Origin: Dinoroseobacter sp.
Lineage (GTDB): Bacteria; Pseudomonadota; Alphaproteobacteria; Rhodobacterales; Rhodobacteraceae
DNA length: 64,000 nt
Assembly (NCBI GenBank): GCA_017643385.1
Contig: JAEPNN010000005.1
Location: forward strand, 1 to 64,000
Direction of reading: 5' to 3'
The stretch's first letter is position 1; each line of letters begins with the position of its first letter. Under the pieces are notes generated by a model. It did not search any database. It saw nothing but the letters and a program-made list of their open reading frames with translations, and was not told the origin of the DNA. Below, in pieces: positions 9,967 to 18,644 of the stretch. The position numbers and the translations under genes are program-made.

Positions 9967-9993
9967 ATGGGGGCCCATCAAGACTTTCTCAAG
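9967..9993 (-). promoter_or_regulatory. Putative sigma-32 (RpoH) heat-shock promoter of clpB
   Basis: On the minus strand CTTGAG (9993-9988) and CCCCAT (9972-9967) are separated by 15 bases. Both match the known sigma-32 consensus (CTTGAA, CCCCAT) closely. The element lies about 80 bases upstream of the clpB start codon. Assignment to sigma-32 is inference from the match and from the known heat-shock control of clpB. Confidence 0.65.
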
Positions 9994-10139
9994 GCCTGAT
10001 CCAAGGCACCTTCAACCTTGCGGTTGTCCATGCGATTGCACGACATCATCGGACCTGGTGGGTCTCAGCATCTAGAAACGCCGGTCCGCTTGACACTTTG
10101 ACTACGGCACAGCACGAAGCCTGAAAATGGAGCGCTGCT

Positions 10140-10829
10140 ATGTCTGATGACCGTCTTATCGTCGCCCTCGATGTCCCGAACGCCCTTGAAGGCCTTTCGC
10201 TTACCGAGAAACTTGGCGACAGCGTTGGTTTCTACAAGATCGGCCTTGGAATGCTCACCGGGGGTGGTCTGGCTTTGGCCAACGAACTTAAACAGGAGCA
10301 TGGCAAGCGGATTTTCCTCGATATGAAGCTGTTCGATATCAGCGCGACAGTTGAAGCCGCTGTACGCGGTTTAGCGCAATTCGATATCGACTTTCTGACA
10401 GTGCACGGGGACCCACATGTGATCCGCGCAGCCAAGGAAGGCGCAGCGGGATCCAAGATGAAGATCCTAGGCGTGACGATCCTGACATCGCTGGACCGGT
10501 CAGATCTTGATGACTGCTTGATCCAAGACGGAGAGGTACAGACCCTTGTTGTCGAGCGCGCAGGGCGCGCCCTTGAGGCGGGTGCTGATGGCGTGATCGC
10601 ATCCCCTCACGAGGCCGCACTGATCCGTGCGCTTCCGGAATCTGCGGGGCGTTTGATCGTGACGCCGGGTGTTCGACCTGCGGGTGCCGAACACGGCGAC
10701 CAGAAGCGCGTCATGACCCCTGCAGAGGCGATTGCCAACGGGGCGGATCATATCGTTGTAGGACGTCCAATCTGGCAGGACCCATCACCTGCAAATGCTG
10801 CAAAAGCTGTGATAGCCGAATTGCCTTGA
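10140..10829 (+). CDS. pyrF: PyrF, orotidine 5'-phosphate decarboxylase
   Basis: This 229-residue cytoplasmic TIM-barrel enzyme converts orotidine monophosphate to UMP, the last step of de novo pyrimidine synthesis. The catalytic Asp-Lys-x-x-Asp motif is present as LDMKLFDI (about residues 60-67), and the phosphate-binding loop segments VTPGVRPAG and IVVGRPIW are near the C-terminus. Length is typical of the group I bacterial enzyme. It is followed after 36 bases by dinB on the same strand. Confidence 0.96.
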   Translation: MSDDRLIVALDVPNALEGLSLTEKLGDSVGFYKIGLGMLTGGGLALANELKQEHGKRIFLDMKLFDISATVEAAVRGLAQFDIDFLTVHGDPHVIRAAKEGAAGSKMKILGVTILTSLDRSDLDDCLIQDGEVQTLVVERAGRALEAGADGVIASPHEAALIRALPESAGRLIVTPGVRPAGAEHGDQKRVMTPAEAIANGADHIVVGRPIWQDPSPANAAKAVIAELP

Positions 10830-10865
10830 CGTGACTTGAACTTAGGGCTGCGGTAAAATTTCAAC

Positions 10866-12119
10866 ATGCCAAGCCTCTGCCGAGACTGCCTGAAGACCTT
10901 TGATGCGCCAGGACGCTGCCCGTCTTGCAGGTCGCCGCGTACGATCTCGCATCCTGAACTGTTTGATCTGAACATCGCGCATATGGATTGCGACGCGTTC
11001 TTTGCCAGCGTCGAAAAGCGTGACCAGCCCGGTCTCGCCGACAAACCCGTTATCATTGGTGGCGGACAACGCGGCGTTGTCTCGACCGCATGCTACGTTG
11101 CCCGTATTCGCGGCGTGAAATCCGCAATGCCGATGTTTCAGGCGCTAAAACTCTGCCCTGATGCTGTGGTGCTGAAGCCAAGGTTTGAGGCCTATGTCGA
11201 AGCAAGCAAGGCCATCCGCGAGATGATGAACGAAATGACCCCAGCCGTGGAACCTTTGTCGCTGGACGAGGCATTTATGGACCTGACCGGTACCACGAAG
11301 CTACATGGCGTACCGCCTGCAGTTCTCTTGGCGCGCTTGACCAAACGCATGCGTGAAGAACTTGGACTTACCGGCTCAATTGGCCTTAGCCACAATAAGT
11401 TCCTTGCCAAGGTTGCAAGCGATCTCGACAAACCGCGTGGCTTTGCGATCATCGGGAAACAGGAAACCGAGCGCTTCCTTCATGACAAACCGGTACGGCT
11501 GATCTGGGGGGTTGGACCAGCGACGCAGGAAAGTTTCGATGCAGCGGGAATTCGCACTTTCGCCGATCTGAAACGATGGGATCAGCGCGATCTTGCGGCC
11601 CGTTTTGGTTCGATGGGTGACAGGCTCTGGAGGCTTGCACGAGGCCAAGACGCCCGACGTGTCTCGGCCCATACACCGATCAAAAGCATCTCGAACGAAA
11701 CCACGTTTCATGAAGATACAAGCGATCCCAAAATACTGGATGGTCACCTCTGGCGGATGGCGGAAAAAGCTGCAAGCCGTGCGAAGGCACGCGATCTTGC
11801 GGGACGTGTTGTGACGTTGAAAGTCAAACGCGCCAATCACAAAAGCCTGACGCGCAGACATTCCCTGCGCAGCCCGACACAACTGGCCGACACGCTTTAC
11901 CGCGAAGGTCGTGATCTGCTTGATCAGGTCTTGGGTGAAGGTCCGTTTCGTCTGCTGGGCGTCGGATTGTCCGACTTGGTTCCCGCAGAAGATGCAGACC
12001 GCATCGGTGATCTGCTGGACCCAGAGGCGGGAAAGCGTGCAGCAGCGGAACGTGCAACAGATGCGATCAAAGCTAGGTTCGGGGATGACGCCATCGTCAA
12101 GGGGCGCGGATTGCGCTGA
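10866..12119 (+). CDS. dinB: DNA polymerase IV (Y-family) with an N-terminal zinc-ribbon-like extension
   Basis: This 417-residue translesion polymerase has a catalytic core starting near residue 36, with Asp41 and Asp43 in HMDCDAFFASVE and the second acidic pair Asp134-Glu135 in LSLDEAFMD. Thumb (helix-hairpin-helix) and little-finger domains follow. Ahead of the core is a short extension with four cysteines (5, 8, 18, 21) in a C-x2-C...C-x2-C arrangement that suggests a zinc-binding knuckle absent from E. coli Pol IV. No alphaproteobacterial LexA box (GTTC-N7-GTTC) is obvious upstream. It probably shares a transcript with pyrF. Confidence 0.93.
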   Translation: MPSLCRDCLKTFDAPGRCPSCRSPRTISHPELFDLNIAHMDCDAFFASVEKRDQPGLADKPVIIGGGQRGVVSTACYVARIRGVKSAMPMFQALKLCPDAVVLKPRFEAYVEASKAIREMMNEMTPAVEPLSLDEAFMDLTGTTKLHGVPPAVLLARLTKRMREELGLTGSIGLSHNKFLAKVASDLDKPRGFAIIGKQETERFLHDKPVRLIWGVGPATQESFDAAGIRTFADLKRWDQRDLAARFGSMGDRLWRLARGQDARRVSAHTPIKSISNETTFHEDTSDPKILDGHLWRMAEKAASRAKARDLAGRVVTLKVKRANHKSLTRRHSLRSPTQLADTLYREGRDLLDQVLGEGPFRLLGVGLSDLVPAEDADRIGDLLDPEAGKRAAAERATDAIKARFGDDAIVKGRGLR

Positions 12120-12122
12120 AGA

Positions 12123-12983
12123 CTATTCGGCCGCCAACCCGACCGCGGGGCGGCCCAGATCAGCAATCTCTGCCATCACGCCTGTAAAGAGCTTGCGAAA
12201 GCTTTCAAAACCTTCGTGCGGTTTAATCGCGTATTCATCCATGTAAAGACCGCGGTCTATTTCCAATTGCACGACATGCACGCCCTGTGCAGGGCGCCCA
12301 TAGGCTTGAGTGATATACGCACCGGCGAAAGGCGCATTGCGCGCCGTAATTAACCCTGCAGACGCCAGTGCTGCCTCGATATGTTCAACGACCCCGCCAG
12401 AAGCGGCTGCGCCAAAGCGGTCTCCAAGGACTACATCCGGCCTTTGCCCAGTTCCATCCCGGAGTGTCGCGATTGCTTCGCGCGGCATGGAGTGACAATC
12501 CACCAGAACTGCATGCCCAAACTGCGCCTTTGTTTGATTCAGGATGTCCCTGAGCTTGCTATGGTAAGGCCGCCAATACTTGTGCAAGCGCATCTGGGCC
12601 TCGGAATAGGGAAGTTTACCCCGGTATATCGCTCTTCCATTTGAAACGACGCGGGGAATCACACCAAGGCCCGAAGCAACGCGAGGGTTGTGCCCCATCC
12701 GTGGCGCGCCCCGCACAACAGCAGAGTCGAGCTCATCCTCGGCACGATTCAGATCCAGATAGGCACGAGGCATAGTTGCTAGGATTGAATGCGCTCCCAA
12801 ATCAGGCGCTGCAGCAATCAATTCATCAACGAACGCATCTTCCGACGATCTCACACCCCGTTCATCCAGAATTGTTTGATTCAGGAAGGATTTTAGGTAA
12901 TTCCGTCCTGAATGTGGGGACGAAAAAACAACAGATGTGGTGCAGACCGGCGGACTGCGCAAAGTATATGCGGCGCTACTCAT
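12123..12983 (-). CDS. N-formylglutamate amidohydrolase family protein
   Basis: This 286-residue protein matches the HutG-like N-formylglutamate amidohydrolase family, which releases formate and glutamate in one branch of histidine degradation. Visible signatures are VVFSSPHSGRNY near the N-terminus, ATMPRAYLDLNRAEDELD, and LVDCHSMPRE around the active site, with histidine and acidic residues that fit a zinc centre. No other hut genes are nearby, so the physiological substrate is uncertain. It is convergent with dinB with only three bases between the stop codons. Confidence 0.85.
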   Translation of the reverse strand: MSSAAYTLRSPPVCTTSVVFSSPHSGRNYLKSFLNQTILDERGVRSSEDAFVDELIAAAPDLGAHSILATMPRAYLDLNRAEDELDSAVVRGAPRMGHNPRVASGLGVIPRVVSNGRAIYRGKLPYSEAQMRLHKYWRPYHSKLRDILNQTKAQFGHAVLVDCHSMPREAIATLRDGTGQRPDVVLGDRFGAAASGGVVEHIEAALASAGLITARNAPFAGAYITQAYGRPAQGVHVVQLEIDRGLYMDEYAIKPHEGFESFRKLFTGVMAEIADLGRPAVGLAAE

Positions 12984-13089
12984 ATTCTTGCATATAGCGC
13001 AAAAATTGAACCAACCAAAAGGCTTGAACCCCTCTCACATCCCTTTTATAGAAGCGCGACTTAGACGGCGGGACAACCTGCCTGTCGAA

Positions 13090-13164
13090 GGGCGATTAGC
13101 TCAGTGGTAGAGCACTTCGTTGACATCGAAGGGGTCACTAGTTCGAACCTAGTATCGCCCACCA
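13090..13164 (+). tRNA. tRNA-Val (anticodon GAC)
   Basis: A full cloverleaf is visible: acceptor GGGCGAT/ATCGCCC, D-arm AGCTCAGTGGTAGAGC, anticodon stem CTTCG/CGAAG with loop TTGACAT (anticodon GAC), and the T-arm loop GTTCGAA. The CCA end is encoded at 13162-13164. The GAC anticodon reads GUC and GUU valine codons. Confidence 0.95.
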
Positions 13165-13233
13165 TCGTTTCCCGAGAAATCGGGGCTGAATTTACTGGCG
13201 CGACATCACGCGCCGCGCCGTAGGAGAAAGACC

Positions 13234-13359
13234 ATGAAGGTCCGTAACTCGCTTCGTTCGCTCAAGTCCCGCCACCGGGATTGCCGCGTGGTACGCCGTA
13301 AAGGTCGTGTCTACGTTGTGAACAAAACTCAGCGCCGGTTCAAAGCCCGTCAGGGATAA
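13234..13359 (+). CDS. rpmJ: Ribosomal protein bL36, 41-residue zinc-free form
   Basis: A 41-codon gene starts at ATG 13234 after TAGGAGAAAG. The product begins [20 protein letters not shown] and ends with RFKARQG, very basic throughout, as expected for large-subunit protein bL36. Only one cysteine is present, so this is the C-minus paralogue type that does not bind zinc. It lies 69 bases after tRNA-Val and ends at a strong terminator. Confidence 0.95.
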   Translation: MKVRNSLRSLKSRHRDCRVVRRKGRVYVVNKTQRRFKARQG

Positions 13360-13386
13360 ACCGATTGCGCAGATTGCGTTTGAAAC

Positions 13387-13420
13387 GCCGCCCGAGCCAA
13401 TGCTCCGGCGGCTTTTCTTG
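13387..13420 (+). terminator. Rho-independent terminator after rpmJ
   Basis: GCCGCC and GAGC pair with GCTC and GGCGGC around a short loop, followed by TTTTCTT. The stem is strong enough to serve also as the 3' boundary of the convergent gene ending at 13435. Confidence 0.8.
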
Positions 13421-13434
13421 TGGGTGCGCCCTGG

Positions 13435-15063
13435 TTAACGTCCAATAGCCTCTGCCAACATGCGAACAGCAGTTGCCTGGTCGACATAACCCGTGACTTC
13501 GATGTCCCGTGCCCGTTGAAAGCGGCGCACAGCTCGGCGCGTATTTTCGTCGAATTGACCGTCCACGCGTCCCGGATCCAAACCAAGTTCTGCCAAACGT
13601 CTTTCAGCCAGCAAACGGATGACCGGGTTTCCGAGAACCTGATTTTCTATCTCCGTCAAACGAGCGGTATCCACCTGCGCTTCCAATTCTGCGAGCGCCG
13701 CTTGCGCCTCGCCGACGAAGGAACCGTTGGGGTATCTTTCAAGGTAAAGGCGGTAAGATTCGGCAGACCCGTTTTGTCGAACTTCGTCCCAGAACAAACG
13801 CTCTTCAGCGCGCGCTTCACGCCTTGCCTGGCGCTCAAACTGGCGCAGGCGACGCTGGGCATCTTCGACATATAAACCGTCAGGGTAGCGCTCTAGATAT
13901 GACCGATAAGCTTCGGGCGTATCAGCGCGTTCCGTGCGCCTCCAGATGGTACCCTCGCGCGCCGCTTCAAGGCGTGCGCGCTCTTCAGCTTCTTCCTCCA
14001 GTTCGGCACGGCGATCTTCCGCCTGAGCATTCAACATCGCAAGCTGTGGGCGATCCAGATAGCCGCTGGCAAAAAGGTTATTGTCCCCCTGCCAATTGCG
14101 AATGCCGTTTCTTGTTCCACGACCAAATATCCCATCGATCCCGCGGGTGTCGTAGCCAAGCAAAACCAGCGCCCGCTGAATGGCGCGTCGCGTGTTCCGG
14201 TCAAGCCTCAAAGCCGCTTCAGCGGCTTCAGCTTCGCGCTGCGGGCGTTCTCTGATATCACTCAGCAGCGCGTCTGCCTCCGCTTTGAAAGCGCCTCGCG
14301 GATACCTTCGCAAATAGCTTTCAACGGCTTCGGACGTTCCGAGATCCTGCACAGCTGCCCAATATCCTTCCTCAATCAAGGCATCCGCATCTTGGGTGCT
14401 TCCCAAACTCTCGCCAAGGAACGGTGTTCGGTGCGAGACGAAACCCTCTACGGCGACCTCGCCGTCGAAGTTTCGGACGCCATCAAGCATGGGTGTCGTT
14501 TCGTCTAGGACGACCAGATCGACAAATTCGGTCACTGCCTCTGGAGTACCAGTAACCAGCGTCACGCCTTGCGGTATTTCGGTTCCACCGATCCCTTCAC
14601 GCCAGCGCTCATCTAAACGGCGCACCGACCCGCGTTCGGTACCGATCGCAACAACTGCTCCGCCAGGACGCGTCGCGGCAATCTGCATGATCTCAGGGAT
14701 CGAAAGCGCGTTGCGTGACATGCGCAATCCGTTTGTCTGGTTCGCTTCGGTTGGCAAATAAATGCTGTTTGAGCCACGGCTTACAACGTGACCAGCCAAT
14801 ACAAAGATCAGTCGGTCCGCATCGTCCAGCCGGTCCAGAACAGAATCGAGCACAAACTCCAGCTCTTCCCCGCTAACATCGCGCCCAGAAATCACGTCAA
14901 ACCCGGCTTGTCGTAATGGAAACTGAAGATCAAACACTGCATCAGCACCCGCAACAGTACCAGCGCGAGTGTGGTCACGATTTCCAAGCAGCACAGCAAC
15001 GTCGTTTGCAAGCGCTGAGCCTGCCCAGAGGCTCATAAGACCTGCCAACATAAAGATACGCAT
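13435..15063 (-). CDS. Secreted caspase-like fold protein with peptidoglycan-binding domains; catalytic cysteine missing
   Basis: This 542-residue exported protein has a signal peptide (about 1-19, ending SALA). Next is a caspase-like (C14) domain at about 20-200 with the family's Gly-His at VLAGHVVSRG (His92). The strand that normally ends in the nucleophile (ACR) instead reads AVVAIGTERG (about 137-145), so the cysteine is gone. Two peptidoglycan_binding_1-like segments follow, one around RNTRRAIQRALVLLGYDTRG and one at the C-terminus with RLAELGLDPGRVDGQFDENT. Between and before them are three copies of a YLRRYPxGxF-type helical repeat and a charged coiled-coil stretch. It is probably a periplasmic binding or scaffold protein rather than a protease. 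Confidence 0.85.
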   Translation of the reverse strand: MRIFMLAGLMSLWAGSALANDVAVLLGNRDHTRAGTVAGADAVFDLQFPLRQAGFDVISGRDVSGEELEFVLDSVLDRLDDADRLIFVLAGHVVSRGSNSIYLPTEANQTNGLRMSRNALSIPEIMQIAATRPGGAVVAIGTERGSVRRLDERWREGIGGTEIPQGVTLVTGTPEAVTEFVDLVVLDETTPMLDGVRNFDGEVAVEGFVSHRTPFLGESLGSTQDADALIEEGYWAAVQDLGTSEAVESYLRRYPRGAFKAEADALLSDIRERPQREAEAAEAALRLDRNTRRAIQRALVLLGYDTRGIDGIFGRGTRNGIRNWQGDNNLFASGYLDRPQLAMLNAQAEDRRAELEEEAEERARLEAAREGTIWRRTERADTPEAYRSYLERYPDGLYVEDAQRRLRQFERQARREARAEERLFWDEVRQNGSAESYRLYLERYPNGSFVGEAQAALAELEAQVDTARLTEIENQVLGNPVIRLLAERRLAELGLDPGRVDGQFDENTRRAVRRFQRARDIEVTGYVDQATAVRMLAEAIGR

Positions 15064-15105
15064 TACACATCTCCCCCCCCAAGACCTTGTCCCGAGACGC
15101 GATGC

Positions 15106-16320
15106 TCAATCGTAGATGCGTCGATCCTCGATCACCAATCCATCATTGGGCAGAGATCCCGGCGTGACAACCTCTACATTGCCCTTCAACTTCAGAGCTT
15201 CGTGAACATGCGCCTCAAAACCGGGATCACGCGCCATCGCCTCAATCTGCACAGTCATCGTGTCAGCATCCCCTTGCCGGTCGGCAATCACCCGCGCTTT
15301 CACAATTTCCGGGTGACGTTTGACCAGATCAGCCACCTGTTCGGGACGCACAAACATACCTTTGATCTTGGTGGTCTGATCAGCCCGCCCCATCCAACCT
15401 TTAATACGCATATTCGTGCGTCCGCAGGGAGATTGGCCAGCCAGTACCGCACTCATATCGCCGGTGGCAAAACGCACCAGCGGGTAATCAGGGTTCAGTG
15501 TCGTCACAACGACCTCGCCGACTTCCCCATCAGGAACCGGGTCACCTGTGCCCGGGCGAACGATCTCTACGATCACGCCTTCGTCCACGATCATACCTTC
15601 TTGCGCGTCGCTTTCATACGCAATGTTGCCCAGATCCGCGGTGGCATAGCATTGCAGACAAGCAATTCCGCGATCCTCGTAATAGGCTCGCAATTGCGGA
15701 AACAGCGCGCCACCTGAAACGGCTGCCTTCGCCAACTTCAGCGTCAGCCCCATTTCATCGGCTTTTTCCAAAATCACCTTCAGGTAGTCCGGTGTTCCCG
15801 CATATGCAGTAGTGCCAATGTCATGCGCTGCACGCGCTTGCAATTCAGTCTGACCGGTCCCTGCAGGAAGCACTGCGGCGCCAACGGCCTGCGCCGCATT
15901 CTCAAACATCATCCCCGCTGGGGTCAGATGATAGCCAAAGCAATTCTGCACAATGTCTCCGGGCCCTATCCCCGCAGCATTAGCAAAACGTCCCAGACGC
16001 CACCAGTTGCGGCTGGTTTGACCAGGCTCATAAATCGGGCCTGGACTTTGAAAGACGTGGGCAAAAGCGTGTTGGCTGAGCGTCGTCAGACCACCAAATG
16101 GTGCATTTGCAGACTGCGCTGCGCTTAGATCTGCCTTCCGTAGAACTGGCAATTCAGCAAGGGCTGCACGACCAGTAACTGATGCTGGATCGATCTCGGC
16201 AAGTCGATCGGCATTTCCATACAATTTTTGAGCCGTTTCGATGAGTTCCGGCAGGCAATCCGCCAAAGAACTTTCGCGCGCGTCTGTAGAACGTGTTTCG
16301 AGATCATCAAAATGCTTCAT
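15106..16320 (-). CDS. PaaK-like AMP-forming CoA ligase (phenylacetate-CoA ligase family)
   Basis: This 404-residue protein of the ANL superfamily resembles phenylacetate-CoA ligases, which activate an aryl or other carboxylic acid with ATP and CoA. The characteristic segments are TSRNWWRLGRFANAAGI, NCFGYHLTPAGMMFENA, CYATADLGNIAYES and the C-terminal lid MRIKGWMGRADQTTKIKGMFV (residue pattern near 300-320). It is slightly shorter than typical PaaK (about 430). It is the last gene of the transporter operon, 65 bases after the ATPase gene, suggesting that it activates the imported compound. Substrate not assignable. Confidence 0.85.
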   Translation of the reverse strand: MKHFDDLETRSTDARESSLADCLPELIETAQKLYGNADRLAEIDPASVTGRAALAELPVLRKADLSAAQSANAPFGGLTTLSQHAFAHVFQSPGPIYEPGQTSRNWWRLGRFANAAGIGPGDIVQNCFGYHLTPAGMMFENAAQAVGAAVLPAGTGQTELQARAAHDIGTTAYAGTPDYLKVILEKADEMGLTLKLAKAAVSGGALFPQLRAYYEDRGIACLQCYATADLGNIAYESDAQEGMIVDEGVIVEIVRPGTGDPVPDGEVGEVVVTTLNPDYPLVRFATGDMSAVLAGQSPCGRTNMRIKGWMGRADQTTKIKGMFVRPEQVADLVKRHPEIVKARVIADRQGDADTMTVQIEAMARDPGFEAHVHEALKLKGNVEVVTPGSLPNDGLVIEDRRIYD

Positions 16321-16385
16321 CTTCCAGCCTATTGTTTTTGCTCATTTCGCCCGTGAAATGCGCGGCTTGCATGATCAGAACAACG

Positions 16386-17210
16386 TTAGGCCAGCCACCG
16401 CTTTCGACGCCGGTACGACCGCACATCGCGGAAGGACTTCCGGCCCGCGTCTGATACGCCAAGGTAGAACTCTTTGACGTCAGGGTTCTCGCGCAGTTCG
16501 GCAGCTTTGCCTTCCATCACAACACGCCCGTTTTCAAGGATATAGCCTGTATGAGCGAAGCGGAGTGCCACATTGGTATTTTGTTCGGCCAAAAGAAACG
16601 AGACGCCCTCTTTCTCATTCAGGTTTTTCACGATGGCGAAGATCTCTTCAACCAGCTGGGGCGCCAGTCCCATGGAGGGCTCATCCAGCAAAATCATCTC
16701 AGGCTTTGACATCAGCGCACGACCAATCGCAGTCATCTGCTGTTCACCGCCAGACGTGTACCCCGCTTGAGATCGCCGCCGCTCCTTCAAACGCGGGAAA
16801 TAGGAATAGACTTTTTCGAGATCCGCATCGACTGCGCCGCGCCCATCGCGTCGCGTGTAAGCACCGGTCAGTAAGTTTTCTTCGACCGTGAGATGTTCGA
16901 AACAATGCCGGCCTTCCATCACCTGGATAACGCCGCGTTTGACCAGATCTGCTGGGTTCAGATGCTGCACGACCTCGCTATTATAGACGATCGACCCTTT
17001 GGTCACCTCGCCGCGTTCGGAATGCAGCAGGTTCGAAATTGCTTTCAGCGTTGTGGTCTTGCCAGCGCCATTACCTCCAAGAAGTGCGGTGATCCCACCC
17101 TTTGGAACACTCAGGGAGACACCTTTCAACACGAGGATCACATGGTTGTAGATCACTTCGATATTGTTGACTTCAAGCAGTGTGTCTTTGGTCGGTGCTG
17201 CATCAAGCAT
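16386..17210 (-). CDS. Branched-chain-type ABC transporter ATP-binding protein (LivF-like)
   Basis: This 274-residue cytoplasmic ATPase has Walker A GGNGAGKTTT near residues 45-54, signature SGGEQQMTAIGRAL, Walker B MILLDEPSMGLAP, and the LivF-type end HTGYILENGRVVMEG. It is about 30 residues longer than E. coli LivF, with a basic C-terminal tail. It works with the LivG-like ATPase at 21144 and the permeases at 18645 and 20108. It lies downstream of the binding-protein gene, separated by a strong hairpin at 17253-17280. Confidence 0.93.
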   Translation of the reverse strand: MLDAAPTKDTLLEVNNIEVIYNHVILVLKGVSLSVPKGGITALLGGNGAGKTTTLKAISNLLHSERGEVTKGSIVYNSEVVQHLNPADLVKRGVIQVMEGRHCFEHLTVEENLLTGAYTRRDGRGAVDADLEKVYSYFPRLKERRRSQAGYTSGGEQQMTAIGRALMSKPEMILLDEPSMGLAPQLVEEIFAIVKNLNEKEGVSFLLAEQNTNVALRFAHTGYILENGRVVMEGKAAELRENPDVKEFYLGVSDAGRKSFRDVRSYRRRKRWLA

Positions 17211-17252
17211 TGCGCGGCCTTTGCTACAATTCGCTTAAATTCTCAGTGGAAA

Positions 17253-17280
17253 CCGGCGGCAGCAGGGATGCCGCCGCCGG
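17253..17280 (-). terminator. Intercistronic hairpin after the substrate-binding protein gene
   Basis: CCGGCGGC-rich arms of about 12 bases pair across a 4-base loop, followed by TTTCC on the minus strand. It sits between the binding-protein stop (17297) and the ATPase start (17210). Such hairpins often stabilise the binding-protein message and let only part of transcription continue, which would give more binding protein than ATPase. Confidence 0.6.
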
Positions 17281-17296
17281 CGTGATCAGACTTGCC

Positions 17297-18589
17297 TTAG
17301 CAATCGTCGTTCGTTGGCCACGGCGCGTTTGCTGCTGCGTAGTCAGCTGCCGCCGCTGCGATCAATGGTTTGATCGCGTCCATATCTGACGTCAGATGAT
17401 CTGAGGCTTGAACAAACTTCTCGCCGTCCCACTGCAGCATCCAGCCACCCGCGTGACCAGTGTGGTTGGAGCACGAAGTCGAGAACGGAGACACCATACC
17501 GGTGGCACCCAGCTCAGCCAGACGATCCGCGGTCAGGTTGATATTTTCCAGACCCCAGCGCAGTTGCGATGCAGAAATCTCAGAAACACCGAACTCAGCC
17601 TGTGCATTGCCGATGGCTTCTGCAAGCATCATGCTCATAACCACACCACGCTGATAGAAGACGCCAGAACGCTCTTCGTCAGATGCCAGCGAGTCGCCTG
17701 CGGATACAACGTGCTCGTTGACCGCCTGCATTACACCACTGTCGTTTTGTGGCTGCGACCATGAGATCGAGCGATAACCAGCGCCATCTGCACCAACCTG
17801 CGCGAGGTCCGCGTCATGACCAGACCACCACACGCCAATAAACTGATCCATCGGATAGCGGGTTTTCACCGCTTCGGTGATTGCACCTGCGTTCATCGCA
17901 CCCCAGCCCCACATGACGACGTAGTCAGGGCGCTCACGGCGGATTTGCAGCCACTGGGCTGACTGGTTCTGCATTTCCGAAAGACCCACTGGGATCGGCA
18001 GGAATTCAAAGCCATGCTCGGCCGCCATGTTCTCAAAGAACGGGATAGGCTCTTTGCCGTAAGGGTGGTCCAGATGCAGGAAGCCGATCTTTTTACCCGC
18101 AAGACCTGCAGGTGTTCCACCACCAAGTTCGTTCAGAATCATGGATGCTGCGTCCCAGTACCCAGCTGGCATATTGAACGCCCACTGGAAAACCTTGCCG
18201 TCAGACATTGGTGAGAAACCATAGCCCGGCGCAAGGATTGGGATTTCGTCTACGTTGGTCAGCGGCAGAACCTGCAAGGTGATACCGGTTGACCAAGGCT
18301 GGGTCACGATCGCCTGACCTTTGGTGCGCTCATAGCATTCGACGCCTTTTTCAGTGGAATAGCCGGTTTCGCATTCCTCAAAGTTCACAGGCACACCGCC
18401 GATGCCGCCATCACGAGCGTTCAGCATCAGCATGTAATCGCGCTGACCGTTCATCAGCGGGATACCAGTCGCCGCAAATGGACCAGTCCGGTAGCTGAGG
18501 TTGGGGGTATAGAGCTCTTGCGCCATCGACGCGGTCGCTGTGACCGCTGCAATCGCACCCGCAAGGGCCAGTTTGGTTAGGTTCTTCAT
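17297..18589 (-). CDS. ABC transporter periplasmic substrate-binding protein (LivK-like, type 1 fold)
   Basis: This 430-residue periplasmic protein has a signal peptide (about 1-23, cleaved after SMA). The body is a type 1 periplasmic binding protein, with the segment IGFLHLDHPYGKEPIPFFENM and the later YQRGVVMSMMLAEAI. It is longer than amino-acid-binding LivK (about 345 mature). Two cysteines in EECETGYSTEKGVECYERT could form a disulfide. The context of two CoA ligases suggests the ligand is a carboxylic acid, but the sequence does not identify it. Confidence 0.92.
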   Translation of the reverse strand: MKNLTKLALAGAIAAVTATASMAQELYTPNLSYRTGPFAATGIPLMNGQRDYMLMLNARDGGIGGVPVNFEECETGYSTEKGVECYERTKGQAIVTQPWSTGITLQVLPLTNVDEIPILAPGYGFSPMSDGKVFQWAFNMPAGYWDAASMILNELGGGTPAGLAGKKIGFLHLDHPYGKEPIPFFENMAAEHGFEFLPIPVGLSEMQNQSAQWLQIRRERPDYVVMWGWGAMNAGAITEAVKTRYPMDQFIGVWWSGHDADLAQVGADGAGYRSISWSQPQNDSGVMQAVNEHVVSAGDSLASDEERSGVFYQRGVVMSMMLAEAIGNAQAEFGVSEISASQLRWGLENINLTADRLAELGATGMVSPFSTSCSNHTGHAGGWMLQWDGEKFVQASDHLTSDMDAIKPLIAAAAADYAAANAPWPTNDDC

Positions 18590-18644
18590 TCTCTTCCTCC
18601 CATGAAAGATAGATGATTGCTCTGTTATTATTGGGCCGCCCCGC

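Noticed and set aside
13090-13359. tRNA-Val as an integration site for a genomic island
   Set aside because: The next gene is ribosomal rpmJ and no integrase or direct repeat of the tRNA 3' end is seen.
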